Of a DNA stretch of 59,828 nt, positions 34,201 through 46,200 are shown piece by piece. Position numbers and translations under genes: made by a program. The stretch is from Branchiostoma floridae (Eukaryota; Chordata; Leptocardii; Amphioxiformes; Branchiostomatidae). The stretch lies in contig NC_049987.1 in assembly GCF_000003815.2 (NCBI RefSeq), positions 22,834,519-22,894,346 of the forward strand. The letters run 5' to 3'. How positions within the stretch are numbered: the first letter of the stretch is position 1; every line of letters begins with the position of its first letter. Below the pieces are notes generated by a model. That model searched no databases. It was not told the origin of the DNA and saw nothing but the letters and a program-made list of their open reading frames with translations.

Positions 34201-37200
34201 GTTCCTGGGCGTGACAACCATCATCAACATCCTACGGCGACTTGAGCCCACAACTGCTCCAGATATGCCCCCAGGCCTGAAGGTCACTGAGACGACCTTC
34301 GATGGAGTCAAGGTCACGGTGTTAGAACCTCGGTCCGCACAGAAGCAAACCGCCGTCGCGGGACTGGTGTACATCCACGGCGGGGCATTTTGTTTTGGCA
34401 CCACAGGTACAATACGTGACACCAGTCGTGGGGATCAAAATTATATCTTGTACTAAGTTGTAGAAACTTTCTACAATAATCTTGCAGCTTGTTAACCATT
34501 GTCCTGCTGAAAGTGTTTTCGCATACTGTAAATGCATTCAAGTTCGCGGGGATTTAATTTCGCGGTAGCTGGAAAAAGGACTTTTCGCGGTGGATTTAAG
34601 TTTGCGGTAACACCATAGACTGCAGTCTAATACGATAATAGAAAACATTAATCCACCGCGAATATTTCTGCATTATTTTACAGTATTCAACCCCACCCTA
34701 AGCTGGTTAATTAATTAGAATTATTATAGTAAAACATGACCTATTCTAATTGTATGAACCCTGGAGGATTCAAACTCTAAACTCAAACTCTTACAGTGCT
34801 GCTGCTGCAGATTTACCTCCCCATGCAATTGATGTGCTGTGCTGCGGTATGCATTATTTAAGTGATAAATGCCTCAAACGCAAAAGATACTAGACACAGG
34901 CATCATATACACATGTATGTGCATCCCGTATATATACTATTATCATATGGGATAAGCAGGACAAGGGTTTTAAAATGTCCCCATTTCCGATGATTACGCT
35001 TGGTGTAAACAACAAATTTTTTTCCATGTAACTGCATGCCATGACTAACTGATGATACCTGATTTTCTTGTACCTTAAATATGATTATTTTGTTTTTCTA
35101 TCAATTTACAGCTGCATGCCTCCATGTCATATCCCATCTTGCCTTAGAGCTGGGTATTGTGGTCATTTCTGTCGAGTGAGTATTTTTTTTTTCAAAGCAT
35201 TGGTCTTCATTCGATTATTTGGATACTGGATATTATGATTTTGGAAACGATCAGACGTTTTAGACACCATCCAGAGTCTTTCGTCATTGACACTGGAGAG
35301 ATTTTGTTGGAGAGAGATTTTATTTATATCCTAGCTGTGAATTGATAAGCTAAAGAGTTTCAAAAGACTAGTGGCACGGTAGCGATCCACGAACGTGTAT
35401 GGAATCAACGAGCTAATGATTGTCATTTGTTTTCATAATAATTCTTCTTCTTTCATTTATGTATGTATGTATTTAGAATTCCTTTATTTTCTGTATGATC
35501 AATAGGAATGTTGTGTCAATATGTATATGATTAGTTGACCCCTCACCTCCTCCATGTAAGCTCGACCTCCACGAAAAGCGGCCTAGCAGGCCGGTGGAGT
35601 ATTTATCGAGTCAAAATAAAGGCACAAACAAACAAACAAAGAGATCTTGTTGGAGAACAGATTTATCCTAACTATGAATTCATAAGCAAAAAGAGAGGGA
35701 AGACAAATTTTAGTAGTCCAAAGGAAACAAGGGTAAGACTAACCCAGCTGATGTTTGGTGAACGACTGTCACCTTCCTCAGGCCAATACTGACCGCTTCT
35801 AGGACATAGGAGAATTCTTTTGTATGTCATACCTGGGCTGCAAAAACGTTTGATACAGGTGTTCCGGACCATGTGATAACTTTCTGTATCACACAGGCTT
35901 TGAAGTCGTATCACACAAGCTTCCCACGAATAAATCAAACTATTTCTAACGGACCAAGTGCGGCACGGTTGAAAATTCGAATAGAGGATTCGGCCGTTAG
36001 AATTGCTGTTGTTACAATCTTTTGTTCGAGGAGTGGACACAACATTTTCTCAACTTTTGGTGGATTTCATATCGAAATGTGTTTTCTCAGGTGATCAGTC
36101 AATAATGACATAAATAAGATACAACACGGTGTATTCCGTATCACCCTCGGTCCCAGCCCTCCCGCAGGTCGGATCACCCTCCGGCCTTCAGCCGTCGGGC
36201 GATCCTTCCCACGGCCGGGCTGGTACCTCGGGTGATACGGAATACACCGTTGTTGTATTCTATATTTACAGCAGGTACATACATTGCTTACATTTCGATG
36301 TCTCTCAGACACCTTCGTCAGAGCTTCTAACGAGAGTTCTGCTTCTCATCGCTATATATATGTAGCCGATGTAGGTGGCGCTTTTGCGGTGAGAAAACAG
36401 ACGTCGAAACGTAAGCAATACTAAGTACCTGCTGGTTGTGTAAAAATAAATCTTCTATTATATCCTATATTCTACCAACCTGATGAAACTATTTTCGGAA
36501 GTGACCGGTTCTACATGTACTTTACACTGCAGCTACGTGTGACTTTTACTTTCAGCTACATGCACAGTAGGTGTCGTTGCTGAAGTGTGAATGTTGTATA
36601 TACACGACGTATATACAGACCCTGACCTCTCATTGCAAATATTGTTGTTGACAAGTGATGTTATATAGTCCATTATAGATGATTTGTATGTCATCCTACA
36701 CCATGCATATATAAATGTTCTTTTTTTTGTTTTCATTCCTATCCTTTATGAACTTAGAAAATTGTTATTGATAAGTATCCTGTCCAAATCCATATGTATT
36801 GTCTCTAGTTGGGCAGCCCTGGCTGTGTGTCCTGAACAGTCAAACCAATAAATAAATAAATAAATATCTTCTTGCAGCTACCGTCTTGCGCCGGAGCACA
36901 AGTTCCCAGCCGGGCTGAACGACTGCGTGACGGCAACCAAGTATTTTCTTAGACATGCCTAGAGGTAAGATGTCCCCACCTTTGGACTGAAGATCACTTC
37001 TGATTAACATCCTCCTACGCAAGGTCCCCAACGGCTAGCTGACTCAGCCTATGGAGCCCTGCTATCTCATGGCCTACCCGCAGTTCCTTTCAGTTCCTCG
37101 TCGCCCTGCTTATAAATACTAATGAGCTTACCCTTATATGGGCAGTCTGAGCCGTTGGGAATCGGGTGTAGGAGGATGGTGCTATGTAAGACGTAACATA

Positions 37201-40200
37201 ATTGGCTGGTAGCTTACCAGCGGCGTTTGCGAGACAGCTTTCGACAACAAAAAGCCCAAGAAAAGCCCATTCTCTGATTGGTTGACAGGTGGTTTGTGGC
37301 AACAATCTCAGTAACCCTAAGTCATGTTTCGGCCTTTCAGCCTAATTAACTGCTGCCCTTACTTTCATGCGTTGTACAACGGTTACTTGATGTTTTTGTC
37401 TGGAATTGCTGACATGTTTTGAAGTTAAATATTGATTAGATGCAATCTGACCACATTCATTTCACATATACCTTATTAGTCCATGGGCCAGGACCCGAAA
37501 TTGACGATATTTGTACCACTGAGAGGGACCAGAGCTACCATGCATTTTTTTAATCTGCAATAACCAAAGTTTATTTTAATCCATGATAACAAGCTTTAAT
37601 GTACAGCTTTCTTGTTGTAATCACGTGACCAAGTGACGTCATCCAAACGGATCTCTCAGATTGACACTATGCTGAAAGGAACGCGTAGAAATATCAAACA
37701 TCAATATTTTTAAATAAAAATTCATAGGTTGGTAGAACCAGTCACTACAACCACCTAAATATTCTTCCCTTTTTAATATTTAGCTTTGATAGAAAATTAT
37801 GAGTCCTAAAATCAGATTTTTTTGCAGATTTTCTCATAAAAAATATATAGTCTACTTTCCAATATCGTGCATTTCTTCACATTACCTATGGGGCCTTGCC
37901 TGATAATATAGACTTACTGTGCATACCATTCGCTGCATATCAAACTTTGAATGGTATAAATCCGTCCATGCATTCCGGAGATATAAATGTGTGAAGGATG
38001 ACACATCTGCCAGCTTGTAAGTGACAATATCGTTGCTAAGGCCGTTGCTAAGGCCGTTGCTATGGAGGTTCCAGATCGTACTCCACAACAAAACTGATAC
38101 ACAGAACTAATTTTTCTGTAGTATTTTGCTCTGATTACCTCAGTAGAAGTGTACAGAATAGTGTTGACATGTTTAACATTTAACAGATGCAGAAATATGT
38201 TTTTATACGTTGTTTCCTTCAGAATCATTAGCAAAACTGTTGCTAAGGCTGTTGCTATGGGGATACTCGGTCATGTTTCAAGCAAAGAACAGCACAGAAT
38301 CAAATTCTCTGACAAGTAATTTTGCTCCTGTCATCTTGTAAATCACGCATAACTGTGAAAAATATCATAATTGATTGGAAGTGTTCATTGGGGCTCTACA
38401 TGGGGGATATGAGGATACCTGAAAAGGAATTACCTTGATTTTGTACATTTTTATTTTTACTTTTCCTCAAATTTAGTAGATACCTTACTAAATCACAGTG
38501 AATATCTATAGCTAGTATGCCGTACATAATGAAAAGGCTCTGCATGGGGGTTACCAGGACTCCACAAATGTGGCACCGTTTAATACCGGCACACTGCACA
38601 CGTGGATGCAGGATGCATATTGAAAATTTACAAGACCATAACAAAGTTCAAGAAAAAGGCTATTCTAGGATGAATACAAGTTTTTGTACTTTTCTTTTCT
38701 GGCACATAAAATTTGCTCATGTCATCCTGAAAGAAACGTGAGTCTTGTTGACTTTTGGCACCTTCAAAAATGTAATTGCACGAGAAAACCAGGCAAAACT
38801 ATGCTAAGATCGGAAGGTTGGGGTCGGTCAAATTGAGTAAATCTGATGGAAATATGAACATGTTTTGTATTTTCCCTACCTGTACAGACCAAAAGGTGAG
38901 GATAAAACATTGCATTTAAGATGATGTACTAGGGGGGTACTTGAACCAATAAAAGCAGACTTTTACTCTCTTGAAATTTTGAACATGTCTAAGGCGCATT
39001 ACCTCCCATGCTCCCTCTGCACATTGGAGGTAATGCACCTGGTGGATGGTGTAATGTTGCTGGAAAGAGCAATATGAATCGTTGTCTAATTGGGGTGCAT
39101 AATAAATCAGTTTAAAAGTGATGTTTTACTATGGAGGTTGCTTTTTGTGTAGCTGTGTGAAAACCACACATAACTGTCATAAAACTAAAGTAAAGTTGAT
39201 ACATTGATTTGGTTGACCGTGTCTGACCTTTTAAAAATGGGACAAACCTTCTCTGCTTAGCTATAGAGATTAGCATTCAGGAGCCTCTCTAGTATGTCAG
39301 TTTTAACACACACAAACAACCACTACTAATAGCAGATGTGCCCCCACTGTAGCAATTTGCACTGTTGTGTGGCCAAATTTCAGTCAGGTTTCAGACCAGC
39401 TCATTCTACTACAACAACATTGATACATGTCACTGACACTATTCTCGACAACATGGAGAAGGGACTTTTTACTGGTGCCGTCTTTCTTGATTTAAAGAAA
39501 GCCTTCGACACCGTATGTTACACTATTCTTCTTGACAAGTTAAGACTGAATGGTTTCCAAGATACTGAACTGGTCATATCTAGATGACAGAAAGCAAACC
39601 ACTGTTGTAAATGGGGTGGCAAGTGATTTCATGGGAATTCTGTTGGGGTTCCCCAAGGTTCCGTACTAGGGCCTTTGTTGTTCATCCTATACATTAATGA
39701 CATGCCCAACATATTGCAACATGCAATCAGTACAGCTGCCTCAAGTTCACTTGGAATGTGGAAGACGTAAGTTTAGATACAGGGGCGTTTGTCAGTGGAA
39801 TCACCTTCCAATGACTTTAAAAACGGCTCCCAACATTGCAACATTCAAGCATATGATGAAACTCAGAGCTGACCTCTGACCTCATGACCGGACTGAAGTA
39901 TGATTCTGGAAAACGGTCTTTGTATACAGTCAAACCTGCCCGAGCGACCACCTCTTCTCAGCGACCACCTGGCCATTTCGACCGCTTTTTCTAGGTCCCG
40001 ATTTTTTCCCCATTGACGTAATCATTAAGCGACCTTTTCTCAACGACCACCTGGCCAACGCGACCGCGACTGGCCAAAATTGGGACCCATAACGACCGCG
40101 TCAATTTCAGCCATGAAGTTTTCATCGATTTTTGATGATAACTATCACGATTTTGTGCCGAAATCGGCCAGTTTGCGTCGGATTTTGACTACCATTACGA

Positions 40201-43200
40201 TGCTATCTTTAGAATAGAGATGGAGGCAATCAATGGGTGGGTCAATGGGGCAGTCTACTGTAATATGGGAGGAAATTTCGTTGTAAGAAAATCCGAATTT
40301 AGTTGTTACAGAATTTTCTTTAAATCTTTATCATTATAAAGTGAACGAATGCTGAAACGTATATAGCCTAGGCCTCATTCCTTTTTAAGAAAGATCTGTG
40401 TAGCTCAATCCTTTTTAAGAAAGATCTGTGTGAGTGCTTTTGTCCAACCAATGGTCCAACTGTACTGTACATTCACCCGTGGGTAAGTACACTATCGGGA
40501 CGTACCGGGCATCTCCGCAGGCATCGAATTCGAAAGGTACACCGTAGTTATTTCAGATACGGCGATCAAGAACACAGCGACGCATAAAGGCTTATATGGT
40601 AACTGACAACATCAAAGGTCCGTTACTGTCTAAAACGTTAGTATACAAATATTGAGCAGTTCTCTTCTTGTTATGAATAACGTTGCCGACTTGCTGTCCT
40701 CCAGAAAGAAATTGTATAGCCAACTAAATACGTATAACACTGGTCCATCTAACGATCGTAGACGCAGAAATGCAACATGATTGTATAGCACGTACTTTAT
40801 TGTATGGTAGAAATCCAATTTATAGAAAGTAACGTTATATATTTTTTTTAGACTAGAGTAGATCGAGTAGACTGTCTTTTTAACCTCCTTGACTTGAGTA
40901 GAGTTTCTCTGGCGCAGGTAGGAACGTCCTGATCCAATTTGTCCAATTTCTGTTCATTTACTGTATTAAAATTCACCAGGCTCACTGATGATTATTACTT
41001 ACGTTTTTGCGTGCGTGTTGTTCTTTGCTTGCGTTTGCTTGCTATTTTCCATTAAACACAACGGAAACCATTTATACTATGCATCGGGCATGTTTTGAGT
41101 CGATACTCTTCTCAGCGACCACCTGTCCAAATCGACCGCTTTGTTCCGGTCCCCCGGGTGGTCGTCTTGGGCAGGTTTGACTGTATATTGTTTGTATGTT
41201 ATGTATTGTTGATATGTCATGTACTATGTGTAATACAGGGCCTCACTGTAAAGCAGTGTGTAAAGCACTGAGTTGAGCCACCCTGGTTAAAGAAAACAGA
41301 ATAAAAAAAAGCCAGAATCTAACGTCTGTTGAATAGGGATTCCTCTTCCGCGACAGCTATTCTCTACATTAGAGAACACATAACCCCATATCTGCATTAC
41401 GCAACATCTGCTTGGCAATATCCAATTACGGCAAGGCCTAACGCGCAGAGATAACTTAGAGCTGAACCAATATAAGGAAGGGCGTGGGGGTGATTTCTGA
41501 AATTATTACATTGATTACAACAACAGCTACCGCGAAAAAAACAACGTGCATCATCGCGCAACTAATTGAAGACGACATGCCAAACTACATAAGAATACGA
41601 ATACAGACACGAACACTCATCACGGCCACCAACAACAATACCCTGTCGTCGGAGGTTACCTTCCCAGAGTAATTGCATCACAGAGTATGTTACCCGCGGT
41701 TGCCGAATTTCAGGTCATTTGGTTTAAATACCAAGGTACAGGAGCAAAAAATATTCATTTTTGGTCTAAAAATGGCCAAAAAATCGCAAAAAATGTAATC
41801 ATAAGAACGTAGTGTCTGCAAATGGCATTAATAAAGTCCTGTTTGTATATGTAAAAGGCATCCCGACACCAAATTTCAGGTCATTTGGTTTAATTACCAG
41901 GGCACAGGAGCCAAAAAATGTACATTTTTTTCTAAAAATTACCATAAAATCCCCAAATTAACCATTTTGAAGTGATGTATGCAAAAAGCACGAATGAATT
42001 CCTGTGACCATATGTCATAACTTTGTCCAGTTATGAAAATGATGAAATTACATAATTACCTATCAGATATCTGTTAGTTTCTGACTGTTTCTGTAGGCCA
42101 CAGATAGTGTATGATGGGCGAGATTACATGTAAGCCTTGTTCATAGGTCAAAACGGCCGTTGTCATGGCAACCAGTGGCCACCACTTGACCCCAAACTTA
42201 CCTTTTTTGTATGATTAGATAAAGGCATCACAATCTTGAAAAAGATCGATATTTTGACTTTGATCACTTGTTTTTCCTACAGGTCAGACATCGAAGTTAG
42301 GGCTGCCCATTGACAAGCATGTTGAAATACACTGAATGAAGGCTTCAAAAAAGTACTAACCCATAGTTCAATCTTTAAAATTCTTCTCCACCAGAAAGTC
42401 ACTTGGGTCTAGTTTATAAGCATTCAAAGAAAACAGAGGGTTGTTTGGCTCATTCTCGGAGAAAAGCTCGCTCTATGAAAGAAACCTCACCTTTGACCCA
42501 TTTTCCCTCCTGATACAACCAGTAGCACCCTATAACTAAAACCTGTCCTTACACCAGCTGAACTGCTGAATTGAACAAATTTTGACCCAAACAGGAAAGC
42601 TTAGACCCTACCTGTCTCTTCTAACTCAAAAAGTCTCCAGATTGGGCAAAAATTTTCAAGGAAAAGAAGGATTTTCAAGGATTTTAAGTCACACCCAAAT
42701 CGTTTTTGCCCTCAACCGCGCAACGCAACTCTGACGTCAGCCCTACAGACAGAGCTTCTAAGATTACCCATGATGCATTGCGATATCAGAGTGAATTGGT
42801 AAAATGCCTGCAGGGGTATAATTCTTAAAACACTTATAACTCCTGATAGAATTGAAGGATTTTCTTGATTTAAAGCCCAAAATGTAGGGAATGATGTGAT
42901 CAATTAACAAAACTAATTATAAGAGACCCCATAGGTAGCCCGGATAAATGCCTGATGTTGGAAAGTAAACAATGCATTTTCTACACAGAAATTACCCCCA
43001 AAATCGTAGTTTCAAGACTCATAACTTCCTAACGACACTGAGTATCGCCAAAATATTGATTATTTTGTGATTCCCAAGGCTTCTTTTATCTATGAATGTA
43101 TTTTCACAGAAAATTGTTGATGTTTGATAATTTGTCCTGGTCTTTTGTATTTCGCCCCCAAAACCGATGTTCATTCTGATGACGTCATTTGGTCACGTGA

Positions 43201-46200
43201 TTACAATAAGAAAGCTGTACATAAAAGCTTGTTATTATACATAAGAATAAACTTTAGTTATTGCAGATTCAAAAAATCCATAGTAGCTCTGGTCCCTCTC
43301 GGTGGTACAAAAAATCGTCCTGGCCCATGGACTATATGCATATCTCAATATTAATATAATAAGCACTTGACAATGTTGGTACCATCAAACACCTTGTGCA
43401 TCGCACAGAAATATTTTTTCAGTAAAAATTTGGTATGTACGTATGCAGCTAAGACCAATCTACAACATCCTGTCGAGACCATATCTATAACTGTAATTAG
43501 AAGAAAGATATCTTATGATATTTACAAAATTTTGACAAAAACAGACCCTTGGAAATATTCATGAAACCATAGCTTAGCACTGGAACCCTCTAAGAAAATG
43601 GTCTCAACAGGAGATTGTTGTGCAACTTGTCTCCTTTCCACCCATATGTTTTGTAAGTTGGAAAAATGTTGTCTCAGCGTGCACAACTTTATTTAAAAAG
43701 TACTACAAAATTTTAACTTTTGGCATCTGTAGATGTGAAATCTGATCTTCTTGTTGTGATTGGTGAACAATATGGCCAATTAACTTGTTGACATAGCACC
43801 CTCACAGGAGGGAAGCAGACTACCTGGCCAGAACAATGGGTAGTTCATGGCTTGTTTACCTGGCTCCAGACGCAGCTTGGTTTGCTTTTAAAAACAATGC
43901 TAAACATGTTTTCAAGCATAGGTGGTGTAAATAATTCTCTTTACCCTATTACAAGTTTTCAATTACAGTTGTAAAATACTAGTTTTCAAGAAAATTATGG
44001 CCAGGCATATGCAATATAGGAGACTATACAAATAAATGACAGCATTTGGTGATCATAAAATTAAGCAAAATGTACATGTGTATCCACAATTCTAACAAAG
44101 GAAACAATGGGGTTGGTGGGCAATTCGTCTGAAATTTCTAATGCATTTTTTTCTCTGCAAGTCCATCGAGGAAATCACTGAAAATCTTTTTGTCTTGTCT
44201 TGAATCCCTTGTTCTATCAAAGACGACTATCTTGCGCAAGCGAGCAACTTCCCATGTGTTTTTAAGTCAAGGAAAACTCAGATGTCTCCGAACTGTTTGG
44301 TACAATAATGTTTGAAGTAATTTGAAGTTATTATAACTATGCTGTGTGAATTGTCAAAATGTGGATCTGACGTTACCAAACTTACAAACTAAAAACACTA
44401 GAAGTTTGTAGACACAGTAAATGTTTTTGAATTTGAACACATCGTTATGTTTCTGAAGGAAAAGATACTTAGCATTGTTTTTACTGGCCTGTGTTATTTT
44501 TGTTTCTTCCGTTGCCAGCCAGAAAAAAGTGCTGTGATGTAGGCTAAAACAGATTATAACATTTTTAAAAATCGCCATCCTGTAATGCTGGTACAAGCAA
44601 GGAGGTTATATAGATCCACATCGGATCTTTTCGAAGCATAACGTTATATCTTATACATACAACGCTTTCATCTGCGAACAGGGCATCGAACGTTTGACAC
44701 TGTTTTTTTTTTCTTTTGTGACGAATTTTTTTTCCCTTCAGAAACACCCTGCATTTTCTTTGAAAATGTGGCCTTTCTAGTTCGATTTCTTTCAATACAC
44801 ATCCTAGCTTGGATTCCCAGACAGCCCTGTATGATGGCCATTCACACTACACGGGGTGCCAGGTACCTTCTCACCTGGCCCAGCAGTACCCCACCTGAAA
44901 AGTTTTCACAGTAGGCGGAGAGGGGGCAATTATTGAACAATAGGGAAAATCTGTGAAAATTGGGGTCAAAGTTGGTTGCTATGTGTTGCTAGGGGAGCCA
45001 ACACCCACTTTGCTGGGGGTCCCTGAACATGACTTAACCGCTGAGAGATCATAATAACCGCTGGTAGGCATCTAGATAGCAGGGCCCCATAGGCTAATGC
45101 CATTGGGGACCGGGCGTTAGGAGGATGCTGAATAAGGTTTCAGAAAAATACGATGTACTAGTACAAAACCGGGAAAACCTAATTACAAACCTTATATACA
45201 TGTAAGCTCTTCTGCATGACTTGCATAAACTGTATTATGGGTGTCGATGAGCCTAATTCCAACTTCAAAAGTACCATGACAGACATTTTATTATTTCTAA
45301 CACTTTTTAACACTAAGATGTCAAGAATATAGTTTATACTTATACTTGATATCTTTTAATTACATAATTATGTAAACCTATGAAAATACTTGGGTGCACC
45401 AGTGCACCCACAGAAAAAAATGGGTTCGCAGCTCCAATTTTGGGTGCACATTCACCTACTATTTCGAGACCTGGTACTTTTCCCTTGATGTTATATCACT
45501 ACTAGGGGTGGGTACCGGTACAGAAACTTTAGGTCCAGGTCCGGTTCAGGTCCAGAGGATCAGGTCCAGGTCCGGACCTGAACCTGGACCTGATTCAGTA
45601 TGTGAAAACTTGTGAATGGACAAAATTCAAAACAATGGACCAGGTGCATTGCACTTAAGGAAGAAATCTGTTTGTGAATCTATTTGACTCCAACTGGCGT
45701 AACTGCGTCTGTACAATTAGCTATAAACCTTGGTAGAAACGACTATAGACTCAACGCTACTTCGCTCTTGTTATTTTCTTCGACCGGTAAGCGCCAAAGC
45801 GTGTAAATGCCTGATAGAATAATCTGTTAATTTTCTAACCGGTCCAACATCCAGTCCTCCTAATTTTTTTCAGGTCCGTTTTTTTTCTGGACCGGTCCAA
45901 TAAGAAAAACTGGTTTTGTACCGGTATGCTGTACCAGTACCCAGCCCTAATCACTACCATTTTTGCGACAGGTACAACACGGACCCCTCCCGTATCGGAA
46001 TCGCCGGCCACAGTGCCGGGGCATCTCTTGCAGCGGTGGTTGCGCTGAAACTGGCGGAAGAAGAACAAAACCCTCCTCTCAAACTTCAGGTCCTACTGAG
46101 CCCTACAACACAGGCTGTCATGCTCACAGCATCTGCCTACAAGTACGGCCCGTGTGATTTTCAGTCGGTGTGGGCTATGGCTTACTTCGCTTCTCTTTAT

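Noticed and set aside
34314-34541. Minus-strand frames over esterase exon 2
   Set aside because: Antisense shadows; the plus-strand reading carries the HGGA oxyanion motif with correct splice phase.
36878-36964. Alternative exon 4 donor at 36940/36941 that would skip the TAG in frame
   Set aside because: Kept only as a possibility: AA|GTATTT is a weak donor beside the strong AG|GTAAGA, and its use would delete part of a conserved helix.
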